Assembly: GCF_902806685.2 (NCBI RefSeq)
Contig: NC_048542.1
Span: 914,533-978,532, forward strand
Direction: 5' to 3'
DNA: 64,000 nt
Origin: Maniola hyperantus
Lineage: Eukaryota > Arthropoda > Insecta > Lepidoptera > Nymphalidae
Position numbers and translations under genes: made by a program. Positions 55,621 through 64,000 of this stretch are shown piece after piece; within the stretch, counting starts at the first letter, position 1, and each line of letters starts with the position of its first letter. The notes below the pieces were generated by a model. The model saw only the letters and a list, made by a program, of their open reading frames with translations. It was not told the DNA's origin and made no database searches.

Positions 55621-55917
55621 AGGACTTTGACCATTGTTTGATGACCTAGTATAGATATCCTAAAGACTAGTTTTTAACCCTAATTCGTATCTAGTACACA
55701 CTTAATGTAAGAGCTAGGTAATGGAATAGGAAGGTTCGTAATGTGTTTTTGATGACCCCAGCAAAGCAAAGCTTGATAGATTTTAATGAAACTTTAACGA
55801 TGATGCAGGCGGTTTAACTGATCAGATTCTAAGATATAAATAAGAAAATAATATGATTCAAGAATACAAAATTGCTTTTGAAGGATTTCCTACGAGAAAA
55901 GTCTTCTATTCAAGACT

Positions 55918-56015
55918 GTTTGCTGGTTGGAACGTTAAGGCGCAATTAAGCATTAACGTTCCAACCAGCAAACCTCCTAATTGCGCTTTAAAGGTTTGCT
56001 GGTTGTATGGGAGCA
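55918..56015. repeat. Multi-arm inverted repeat
   Basis: 55918-55938 and 55953-55973 are perfect 21-bp reverse complements. The loop segment GGCGCAATTA reappears inverted as TAATTGCGC at about 55979, and TTTGCTGGTTG appears a third time at about 55993-56006. Alternative hairpins can form. Confidence 0.75.
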
Positions 56016-56120
56016 CCAGAGCCGCACAAGACCATGGCGTGTAGAAGTCACTCTTTCCGCTTCCCCGCAGCTCGCCCATTTTCGCCTATCCAGTACCAGA
56101 TATTTCCCATGGGTTGTAGA

Positions 56121-56266
56121 CAGTGGCGTGCAGATCATAGAGGCATAAATGCACTGCTTACCCCAGTTGTAATAGCTCAATGCATATTTTTCATTATGAC
56201 CTGCACGTAAACAGGTTCCTACCTAACTAATGCCTACCCTGTCTTCGAACACTGTGCACGCCACTG
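56121..56266. mobile_element. Short non-autonomous hAT-like MITE with 8-bp target duplication
   Basis: Ends CAGTGGCGTGCA and TGCACGCCACTG, 146 bp, flanked by GTTGTAGA at 56113-56120 and 56267-56274. No reading frame. The exact duplication and ends suggest a fairly recent insertion. Confidence 0.88.
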
Positions 56267-56524
56267 GTTGTAGATATTTTACAACATTAGAGATAAGTAG
56301 TACCGTTGCATTGCATGCATGCCACATATGGCAGCAAAACGGGGCTCTAGATAACAATCGGTGCTTTAATCGAGAACAAATTAAAAGTTCCGTTAAATAA
56401 TAAATAACCTCCACCTGAATATTCGTAATTGATATAAATAATGATATTATGTTAATAATTATTATAATAGTAAAATTTTCTTTATTATACGTTTTAAAAG
56501 TCTGCAGCAGTCTGGCTCATTTAT

Positions 56525-56699
56525 TATAAGTCCCGCAAATTGCTATTGCGCTGGAACCATGTTCATCTCATTTACATCGAAATGACGTCGTTTTGACGTC
56601 AGCCGAAATAAAAATATACCATCTGCTCGAAACTTCAGTCTAGTGCTGACGTCACTGAAATGGCGGCCACGCGCATTAGAAATTTGCGGACCTTATAAT
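56525..56699. mobile_element. MITE family C, intact copy
   Basis: TATAAGTCCCGCAAATTGCT and GAAATTTGCGGACCTTATA ends; interior ATGACGTCGTTTTGACGTCA. Confidence 0.8.
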
Positions 56700-57519
56700 C
56701 CATTACATACCAACCTTGAAATCAAATCACGCAAATTGATAGGTATACTGTATTTTTTTACATTAATTATTATGCAGAATAGAAATAAATATCGTTATAT
56801 TGTATTGCATAAAACCAGTACATTACCATGATTAACCAGACGATTTTTAACTGCCGATATTCCATTAAATCACGAAAAAAAGATTTAAATCATTAAATAT
56901 TGTTATAACTTCTTGCTAAACTCTAAAGCGAGTTACAAGTTACAATTCAAAAAGCGTGAGCGAAGTAAGCGCACTTTTTAAATGAAAATATTATCCAACG
57001 AGACCTCGCATCACCACGAATAAATTGCATCACCACTAGTTTTTATTTAAATCGTTAAGGTAAGTACTTAACCTATAGGATTATGGGTGATGAGAAATTA
57101 GAAAAGATAAATTCAATTTTTCAAGTTTTTGTCAAGAAAAAAAAATCTACTTTATGAAAATAATTATTATTAATGTAGGGTAAAATAATTCAAGGCCTGG
57201 TAACCCTAATGCCACTGATATCATGGTGGGTCCACACGCGACGGGTCAACGTAGCAGATGACTAATAGCGATAACATCGGATCGGACATTCGATGTTTGA
57301 AAGTTTGAAAGTGTTTTTACTATCGATCTTTTTACAGTTCTTGCATTTCACGAGGGCGAGTGGCTCATGCTTGTGTTTAAGCCGTATCGGTTTATACCGA
57401 TACGGCTTATGTAAGGGTTACTTATGTAAGGTAAATGTGTGCGTTTGCGAGCGCTTGCTCGCGACTGATTGGTCAGACATGCACGCACACTTGTGGAATG
57501 CCTATGTAAACGTGAGCTA
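56700..57519. other. AT-rich intronic spacer with a small hairpin
   Basis: 57378-57391 and 57396-57409 form a perfect 14-bp hairpin (TAAGCCGTATCGGT). GCGAGCGCTTGCTCGC near 57447 is a second palindrome. No gene. Confidence 0.45.
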
Positions 57520-57605
57520 AGTATATCTCTCACATAAATCTGTCTCGTTTTAACTCAGTCTTAAGTCTGAGCAAAGTCAAAGTGCGCTCTATAGATTTCA
57601 GCCGT
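57520..57605. mobile_element. Foldback MITE family F, half copy
   Basis: TATCTCTCACATAAATCTGT and TCTCGTTTTAACTCAGTCTT to GCGCTCTATAGATTTCAG; the other arm is missing. Confidence 0.6.
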
Positions 57606-57749
57606 TTTTGCTACCGTTCTGGTTACACCATGTATTTCGCTTTCGTTTAGAATTTTTTGTTTCGCAGTTAGATTTAAATGTAACGACCATTCTCTTCCGT
57701 TGTTATTCCACATCGTGGGGTGAAACGCGATCATTGTGAAGAATCCCTT

Positions 57750-58410
57750 TTATTTTTTGTGCGCCTCCCGTCTCCATTCAGATAATACTTATGACAAAGA
57801 CATCTTGGCACAGGAGCGTGGTGGTGCTGTTCTTCAAAAAGGGTGATAACACCCTGCTGAAGAATTATAGACCCATCTCGCTGCCGAGCCATGTATATAA
57901 GTTGTTTTCGAGAGTCATAACGAATCGTCTCGCTCGTAGGTTTGACGTCTTCCAGCCTCCCGAACAAGCCGGATTCCGAAAAGGCTTCAGTACCATAGAC
58001 TACATCCACACGCTGCGGCAGGCTATACAGAAGACTGAAGAGTATAATCGGCCACTTTGCTTGGCGTTTGTGGACTGGGACAACCCTCCACCTCCCATGG
58101 CCCCACCAACCTCTCGGTTATATGGGCCGAATCGCGGGAGGGCGCCCGTTCGGTACTTGCTCTTGGCATTTTCCCGGGGCGCCTTCTTGACTCCCTACAA
58201 ATTATTTTTAGGGAGTTTGTGGACTATGAGCAGGCCTTTGATTCGCTGGAAACTTGTGCTGTGTTGAGGTCTTTACAGAGATGCCGGATCGACTACCGGT
58301 ATATCCAAGCGCTGAAGTGCTTGTATGAAAACGCCACCATGTCAGTCCGTATACAGGACCAGACTACGAGACCAATCCAATTGCAGCGGGGTGCTCGATT
58401 ACAGCTGTTG
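57750..58410 (+). mobile_element. RTE-type LINE reverse transcriptase fragment with insertion in domain A
   Basis: Reads FFKKGDNTLLKNYRPISL, then FQPPEQAGFRKGFSTIDYIH and PLCLAFVD; after a 149-bp insertion it continues FVDYEQAFDSLETCAVLRSL, RYIQALKCLYENATMSVRIQ and PIQLQRGARL. These are the fingers and palm start of an RTE-clade reverse transcriptase. The insertion falls exactly in motif A (FVDYEQAFDS) and shifts the frame. Sequence beyond the LQRG region is lost, so the element is dead. Confidence 0.88.
58077..58225. mobile_element. 149-bp insertion with 10-bp target duplication inside the RTE fragment
   Basis: TTTGTGGACT occurs at 58067-58076 and 58216-58225, flanking 139 bp. The insert is GC-rich in its middle and ends with a CTCCCT ... 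AGGGAG hairpin (about 58190-58215). I do not recognise the family. Confidence 0.75.
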
Positions 58411-58762
58411 TACATGATTTGTACAGTGTTCCATTTTATCAATGCCGCTGCCGTTCTGTGTCACATTCACTGAGTACAAAATGGTCACATCACTCGCACG
58501 GCAACTCGCATCGCTGCCGAGGCGCGCAGTGTCTCAAAGTCTATAAAATACTAACAGACTCGTATCTGTTTTTTGCATTATCTGCTCCGAAACTCATTCC
58601 ATTCAAGGGCATGCAAAAACCAAACACGTAGGAATATCTATAGCTATACCTACCTATATAATATTGTAGTTATACCTAGGTACCTATGTTACGGTTAGAA
58701 CTCTTTATCTGGTCAAAACTTCTTTTAACTGCAAAACACAGTAGTTTTCCATAGTTAAACAG

Positions 58763-59425
58763 TAGGTCGATTCGGTAAAATCAGCTGCTCGATTACGGTA
58801 GAATGACAGCTACAATGTCACGATCGCAATCACCTCTGATTGGTTGATGCTCGCTCACTCACTATTGTCTACAATGCATTGTTGCAACAAGAATCGCACA
58901 AAGTCAGCCAATCAGAACTATTGAGATTGTAATAATGATTGATGCAGAATTTACGAAATCGACTCGCATTCAATCACAGTTATTGTGATTGGCTGAATTT
59001 ATGGTATTCTTGTTGCAACAATGCATTGTAACCAATACTGATCGAGCACCTACCAATCAGAGGTGATTGCGATCGTTACATTGTAGCTGTCAGTTTACCA
59101 TCAATGATGATTGGCTGAATGTGTGCGATTATTGTTGCAACAATGCATTGAATTGAAACCAGCAGGGCGATTGTCTAAAACCTGCATCAATCATTATTAC
59201 AATCTCAATTGTTCTGATTGGCTGAATTTGTGCGATTCTTGTTGCAAAAATGCATTGTGGCCAATAGTGAGCGAGCATTAACCAATCAGAGATGATTGCG
59301 ATAGTGACATTGTAGCTGTCAAGCAACCACGGTAGGGCCACTGTAGTGAGCAAGCATCAACCAATCTGAGGTGATTGCGATCGCGACATTGTAGCTGTTA
59401 TTCTACCGCAATCGAGCAGCAGGGA
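58763..59425. mobile_element. Cluster of four or five nested family H MITE segments
   Basis: The GCAACAATGCATTG / CAATGCATTGTTGC core occurs at about 58880 (reverse), 59015, 59135 and 59245, and ATTGTAGCTGT-type ends recur between them. The first unit is inverted relative to the others. Several junctions look like insertion of one copy into another. Confidence 0.7.
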
Positions 59426-60211
59426 CAGGGTCATGAGCTTAGACTGTAACATATTATATACCTACCTAATATTGTTTGTTTACGAATTACGATTAGCATG
59501 CTCGTCACTCGTCAATCGCCAGTGTGCGAGACGACGCGATCCTTGATTAACGCGTCTACTTGCGTCACTATATTTTTATACACATGTTCAGTTTAATAAG
59601 TGAAAACGAACTTATTGGTGTCAAGAAAGCGTCGAAAGGCGTTCGATGTTGATAAGGAACACAGAAAACATCTGGGAATTCGGTATTATGTTAATTTGTA
59701 TATTTCAAAACAATTTTTACAATAAATTTTCTGATATGTAGGTATAAAATAGTTTTAGCAATAATATTGTGCGCAGTTTATATAAACGCCAAGTGGTAAT
59801 TTAACTAGGTACTTTAGTATATTCCGGGCTATATTCCTACTTGTTTTATTTTGTTTCAGCCATAATAAACTAGAATTACTTGAAAAAATTGCATATGCAC
59901 AAAGTTGCGTGTTGTAACCAGTATTCAATATATTAACATACAATACAAGTCATACATGTATGTTAGAGGATAGAGGAAACGATGCTTTAGGTACTATTTA
60001 TCGGCGCGCTAAAAATAAAGATGGTTGTGTAGACGGTAATGTGCTAGTAAACATATTAAACAGATTTGGGGCATGTCATGTGCTTGATAAATGTTTTAAA
60101 ATAGCATCAAATACAGGACGTCACAATAAACGCGCGCGTACGCGGGTAATACTTGGATTATAAGGAACTGTACTTAGGCTGAGACATAGATAAAAGAAGT
60201 CTCTAATCTGT
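59426..60211. other. AT-rich end of intron 1
   Basis: A short open frame at 59960-60163 has no recognisable domain and no splice support. Confidence 0.4.
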
Positions 60212-60361
60212 GGGCTGAGACCTATAGAGCGCACTTTGACTTTGCTCAGGCTCAAGATTGAGTTAAAACGAGACAGATTCATGTGAGAGATATACATTTG
60301 TCTCGTTTTAACTCTGTCTTAAGTCTAAGCAAAGTCAGAGTGCACTCTGTAGATTTTACCC
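60212..60361. mobile_element. Foldback MITE family F, nearly complete copy
   Basis: Ends GGGCTGAGACCTATAGAGCG and CACTCTGTAGATTTTACCC; inner arms GAGTTAAAACGAGACAGA and TTGTCTCGTTTTAACTC. It lies about 320 bp before exon 2 of gene 3. Confidence 0.75.
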
Positions 60362-60682
60362 TTAGAACGTGCAAAACGTGATTGCAGCGGAGCGGTTTCT
60401 ATACGCTTGTGGCTCGCCAAAGTGAAAGCTTTATGCAGCTTTAAGGCCGCATCGCAAAGCGGCGCCGCTGCGCTGCACAGCGTATCACCAAGCGTCAACA
60501 TATTATTTCAAATATTTTCTATGGTGGCATGTTGATGTTCCATGGTATGGAACAGTGTTGGGGCCAACGCGAGGAGCCTACGTTACAACGTTGAGCACTC
60601 GCGTTGGACTCTTAACCGTTGCGCGTTCTGTATCCAAGCCTAGTAGGAGTATAGCTAATAACCCATTTTTCTTTGTTCACAG

Positions 60683-60791
60683 TTCTGGGAAATAATATCT
60701 GAGGAGCACGGCATCGACCCCACGGGCGTGTACTGCGGCACCAGCGACCTGCAGCTAGAGCGCATCTCCGTCTACTACAATGAGGCCTCTG
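60683..60791 (+). CDS. Beta-tubulin gene 3 (beta3-type), exon 2
   Basis: Encodes FWEIISEEHGIDPTGVYCGT, then SDLQLERISVYYNEAS plus one base of the next codon (phase 1), after a TTCACAG acceptor. The donor is G|GTACGT. SEEHGID and ERISVYYNEAS match Drosophila beta3-tubulin better than genes 1 and 2 do. Unusual residues are Cys in VYCGTSD, where most beta-tubulins have Gly/His/Val-Gly-Asp. Confidence 0.93.
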
Positions 60792-60841
60792 GTACGTAGT
60801 GACATGTTTGATATACCTACTCCACGTTTCTGACGTCCTGG

Positions 60842-60965
60842 TACAGTAGCCGGCAAGAAATATTGTACATCAACCTTTAGAATGAGATTTCGGCTTTGTA
60901 GAGTCTCTGTCACTCATACCTGTGAGGTTTTGTCGGTCTCAACGACAGAGACAACGCTCTACGAA
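60842..60965. mobile_element. MITE family D, truncated copy
   Basis: TACAGTAGCCGGCAAGAAAT start and core TTTCGGCTTTGTAGAG, GTTTTGTCGGTCTCAACGAC; the right end is lost in an A-rich stretch. Confidence 0.65.
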
Positions 60966-61339
60966 AAAGAAAATAAAATAAAAATAAAAATAAAATAATA
61001 TTATCTTCACGTAGGTACGTAGGTAATAAAATCGGAATGGAAGCATGGAATTTGGAAATATCCCTCAGCGCAACTAGGTACCTACCTAGTTAAATCTAAA
61101 TCTGTATTTAACTCCCGTGCTGGAGTTATTGAGAAACGGCGGAATCATGTATATTGTATGCAGGCAACTCGGAACTGTGGAACTGACTAACTGTACTCAC
61201 GACGCGCGGCGGACCGTAACAGATACCCTAATATACATCCTACTCTGTGGATGCGCCAACGCATAGAGTTTGTAGCGCCATCTATTGGTATTTTTCTGGA
61301 AGGTGAAAAAAATAAAATGCCTCAAAATGTTTTTACAAT

Positions 61340-61541
61340 ACCTACCTCTCTAGCGCAGTGATTAGCGCTATGGTAAGGCTATGGTCTTTTAAATGGGAAG
61401 TCCTGGGTTCGACTTTCAGCTGAAGCAATTTGGGAATTAAATAAATTGGTTCAGGTCTTGCTATCAGTTAAGAAGATACAGCAAGGCTTTGCCGCCATGC
61501 TATTGAGCGTTCCAGTCCGATCATCATCATCATCATCATCA
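61340..61541 (+). mobile_element. SINE-2-like copy with (ATC)n tail
   Basis: ACCTCTCTAGCGCAGTGATT (A-box region) and B box GGTTCGACTTT, then a diverged body ending in seven or more ATC units at 61520-61541. Confidence 0.6.
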
Positions 61542-61788
61542 TCACACAGTATTCACTAGTACAGGGTTGTCACGCTGCCCATTCATACGTCCTTAGTAAC
61601 TAATGACTACGTAACATTGTAAAGGGCATATATTGGTAGGTACTTGATTCTGAGCACAACTAAATTTTAGAGTATTCGCATCATGTTTCTACTAATGTAA
61701 TATGAAAAGGACAGACACAGTTTGACAGTTTTAAAATTAATTTAGAGACGTCAAACCACGTGACATTAGCTGCCAGTCGCGAGCCTTT

Positions 61789-61909
61789 GTAGCGTGCACT
61801 ATTTAGAGTCTATAAATGTAAAATTCATGTTCCGTCCTTTTTTAGCAATATAAAAAGAAAAGGATGCAGATACTCTAAATTTAGTTTAGACAAAAGACAA
61901 CAGAATCGG
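61789..61909. repeat. Second copy of the repeat found upstream of gene 3
   Basis: GTAGCGTGCACTATTTAGAG to ACAACAGAATCGGCGCCAGT; counterpart of 38038-38151. Confidence 0.7.
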
Positions 61910-61964
61910 CGCCAGTGTTAAAATTTAGGATTTTAAATAAATAAATTTTATTATTATTATTAAA

Positions 61965-62105
61965 TCTTCATCATCAACCGATAGGCGTTCATCGCTAGAC
62001 ATAAGGAGTTCCACACGCCACGGTCTTGCGCCGCCGCCATCCAGCGGCTCCCTGCGACTCGTTTGATGTCGTCTGTCCAACTCTTTAGTCAATGAGGGTT
62101 CTTCG
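61965..62105 (-). mobile_element. RTE-type LINE 3' fragment
   Basis: On the - strand it reads RRHQTSRREPLDGGGARPW-like and ends SVDDED, the short C-terminal and 3' UTR stretch also seen at 30480-30600. Confidence 0.6.
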
Positions 62106-62215
62106 TTGCCCCGTTGCGACTTGATTGAAGAACAAACTAATAAACCTACAAACAAACACATTTCGATGAGTACTAGATAAGTGATACTGATTTAACACAC
62201 CACAAAAATTAAGTA

Positions 62216-62372
62216 TAGTCTGTGACAGGTCCCGATGGCAATCGGGGTATGAGGGACGTCCCGCACAAGCGCACAGCACCCGCACCGAATTAGCACAGGG
62301 TTTGTGGGGTTGAGCGGGGCTTTCCCTCCCTGATAGCCATCTCGATCTGTCGCGTACTGTACTTCAAAATTG
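62216..62372. mobile_element. MITE family G copy, long version
   Basis: GTGACAGGTCCCGATGGCAA and TAGCCATCTCGATCTGTCGC ends with a longer GC-rich interior than the 82-bp copy at 21728. Confidence 0.65.
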
Positions 62373-62386
62373 ATCTCAAGGAGGTA

Positions 62387-62523
62387 CAGTACGCGGCCGA
62401 AAGCAATGTACATCGGCCTTTAGAATGACATTTCGGCTTTGTAGAGCGTTGTCTCTGTCACTCATACCTATATGACGTTTTGTCGGTTTCAACGAATCTC
62501 CTTCTACTTTCGGCCGCTTACTG
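62387..62523. mobile_element. MITE family D, intact copy with TA duplication
   Basis: Ends CAGTACGCGGCCGAAAG and CTTTCGGCCGCTTACTG, 137 bp, flanked by TA on both sides (62385-62386 and 62524-62525). Confidence 0.8.
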
Positions 62524-62525
62524 TA

Positions 62526-63027
62526 TTTCTTTAACCGTTAATCATTTGATAGTAGGTATAAATGATAAAACAATCTACGGCCATAAAGAAAGGTAATTAT
62601 CTCGAGCAGCGAGGTCAACGACCGCATCTCTTAAGCAGATGATTCATGCCAGCGACCGACGACAGCCGCGGCTTCATCTAGCTATTCGATGCAGTTTACG
62701 ATTATTCTTTAAGTTACCACAGATTAAAGGATAGGTTAGATAGAACGGTTCGCTAAAAATGAAACACGTTCAAAGAAGCTGATTAAAAAAAAAGATATTG
62801 CCTATCTCCAGTTGTCAATGTAACCCAGTCGATTTTTTTTTTTAAATTTAATGGAAAAAGCGACTCAGTACAATATGAATGATCTATCTTGTTTATTAAA
62901 ACTTTAGGATATAAACGTATACTCTATGCCGTATAGAATTAAACTCTTTCTCGTCTGTCTCTGGCCTGTTTGTATTAGAGATAGGTTTATTCTGCTTGTG
63001 CTGATTTTGATAGCGTACCTCCTCGTT
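62526..63027. other. 3' end of intron 2, no repeat recognised
   Basis: Ordinary AT-rich intron sequence leading into the CCTCAG acceptor. Confidence 0.5.
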
Positions 63028-63033
63028 CCTCAG

Positions 63034-63194
63034 TTGCGACGGCGGAGAACGGCGGCAAGTACGTGCCCCGAGCCATCCTCCTCGACCTGGAGCCCGGCAC
63101 CATGGACGCCGTGCGCTCCGGCGGCTACGGCCAGCTCTTCCGCCCCGACAACTTCGTCTTCGGCCAGTCCGGCGCCGGCAACAACTGGGCCAAG
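63034..63194 (+). CDS. Beta-tubulin gene 3 (beta3-type), exon 3, with loop insertion
   Basis: With the last base of exon 2 it encodes VATAENGGKYVPRAILLDLE, PGTMDAVRSGGYGQLFRPDN and FVFGQSGAGNNWAK. Compared with genes 1 and 2 (EASGGKYVP), six residues, VATAEN, are added in the loop between helix H1 and strand S2. Drosophila beta3-tubulin has a six-residue insertion at the same place, and shares LLDLEPG and YGQLFRPDN. The insertion starts exactly at the splice junction. The exon ends AAG|GTAACT, phase 0. Strongly GC-biased codons. Confidence 0.94.
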
Positions 63195-63665
63195 GTAACT
63201 CCTTACAGCTTACACCATCATCTGGCAACTTGCATGCAAGCCTCTTTTTATGTAGCGTTAACCTTGGATCAACTACCCATTAGTCTAAGACGCCAACGTT
63301 GTTCGATCAGTCTTTCTCACGGAATTCTCTCCATGACATGACATCCAAAATACCTAAATGCTACAAAGACTGGTGGATAAATAATGTATTTTACTCTGTA
63401 GACGTAAAAGAATGATTTTGAAAGTCGACATCTGAATTATCAGCCCTGAATATAAGTTTTTATGTGAAACAATCTATCACCACTGGAGTAACGCCAAAAT
63501 AGTATGAATCATTCACTCTGGTATGGAGATATTATGTCAAATCATAACGTTTTCCAGACCATAACAAATGGTAGATTTAGGCACATTTAACATGAAACTC
63601 TACAACATGAACATGAACCCTAGAGCTGCTGATCAATAATTCTAATAAAAATCATTAATTTCTAG
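63195..63665 (+). other. Intron 3 of beta-tubulin gene 3 (471 bp)
   Basis: GTAACT at 63195 and TTTCTAG at 63659-63665; phase 0, between Lys and Gly of WAK|GHYTEG. No repeat recognised. Confidence 0.88.
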
Positions 63666-64000
63666 GGTCACTACACAGAAGGCGCCGAGCTGGTCGACGC
63701 AGTACTCGACGTAGTCAGGAAAGAGTGCGAGAACTGCGACTGCCTCCAAGGATTCCAACTCACACACTCCCTCGGAGGAGGCACAGGATCCGGCATGGGC
63801 ACCCTCCTCATCTCCAAAATCAGAGAAGAATACCCCGACAGAATCATGAACACATACTCCGTAGTCCCGTCCCCAAAAGTCTCAGACACAGTGGTCGAAC
63901 CATACAACGCGGTGCTATCAATCCATCAACTAGTCGAAAACACAGACGAAACTTACTGCATAGACAACGAAGCTTTATATGACATCTGCTACAGAACCCT
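63666..64000 (+). CDS. Beta-tubulin gene 3 (beta3-type), exon 4, runs off the window
   Basis: Encodes GHYTEGAELVDAVLDVVRKE, CENCDCLQGFQLTHSLGGGT, the rest of GGGTGSG, and on through VVPSPKVSDTVVEPYNAVLS, IHQLVENTDETYCIDNEALY and DICYRT, where the window ends within a codon. KECENCDC and SIHQL match Drosophila beta3-tubulin. Residues from all exons total 220; about 235 are still to come. Val replaces the usual Thr in YNATLS, and Tyr replaces Phe in DICFRT. 63813-63871 is identical to gene 2 over 59 bp. Confidence 0.94.

Larger units (their letters stand above)
38419..60682 (+). other. Intron 1 of beta-tubulin gene 3 (22264 bp)
   Basis: From GTAAGT at 38419 to CACAG at 60678-60682. It holds about ten family A copies, family B, C, E, F, G, H, I and X elements, SINE remnants, an RTE fragment and a hAT-like MITE, but no nested gene that I recognise. 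Less repetitive stretches are 42470-43460, 47650-48900 and 53720-54590. In Drosophila the long first intron of the beta3 gene holds tissue-specific enhancers, so parts of this intron may be regulatory. Confidence 0.85.
60792..63033 (+). other. Intron 2 of beta-tubulin gene 3 (2242 bp)
   Basis: GTACGT at 60792 and CCTCAG at 63028-63033. Holds a family D fragment, a SINE-2-like piece, an RTE scrap, a family G and a family D MITE. Genes 1 and 2 have no intron at this place. Confidence 0.85.

Noticed and set aside
58077..58215. Insert in the RTE fragment read as an intron
   Set aside because: It lacks GT..AG ends at the junctions and has a 10-bp target duplication, so an insertion fits better.

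Overview
The window looks like a piece of a lepidopteran (moth or butterfly) nuclear genome. It has insect-type beta-tubulin genes split after codon 19, AT-rich non-coding DNA, and a very dense load of tRNA-derived SINEs, 3' ends of non-LTR retrotransposons, MITEs and a dispersed element that carries (GTCT)n microsatellites. No complete autonomous transposon is visible. Repeat family names (A to I, X, SINE-1 to SINE-3) are my own labels.

The backbone is a head-to-tail cluster of three beta-tubulin genes on the + strand. Gene 1 (exon 2 at 790-2076; exon 1 lies before the window) and gene 2 (exons 11065-11121 and 18975-20261, 447 residues) are near-identical general beta-tubulins. Gene 3 (exons 38362-38418, 60683-60791, 63034-63194 and 63666 to beyond the end) resembles Drosophila beta3-tubulin (betaTub60D). 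It has more introns, a first intron of about 22 kb, and a six-residue insertion in the H1-S2 loop exactly at an intron junction. Between genes 2 and 3, on the - strand, is a two-exon gene for the orotate phosphoribosyltransferase (OPRT) half of UMP synthase (23838-23686 and 22323-21823). Its reading frame stops after OPRT, and a MITE lies 13 bp downstream of the stop.

Region by region: 1-2465 tubulin gene 1; 2466-11064 an intergenic block with SINEs, LINE 3' ends, a three-unit 184-bp tandem repeat and a putative DRE promoter element before gene 2; 11122-18974 the repeat-filled first intron of gene 2; 20262-21727 the 3' UTR and flank of gene 2; 21728-24042 the OPRT gene with a LINE in its intron and MITEs on both sides; 24043-38037 a gene-free stretch of TE debris with two clean small hAT-like insertions in the window as a whole (31585-31881 here, 56121-56266 later); 38362-64000 tubulin gene 3, mostly intron.

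The most informative signals are: (i) a sharp mosaic of identity between tubulin genes 1 and 2, with identical ends and a synonymously diverged middle, which points to gene conversion; (ii) the OPRT-only UMP synthase; (iii) the splice-junction insertion in the beta3-type gene; (iv) repeat sequence abutting a TATA-like site upstream of gene 3; and (v) several precisely delimited nested or foldback elements.
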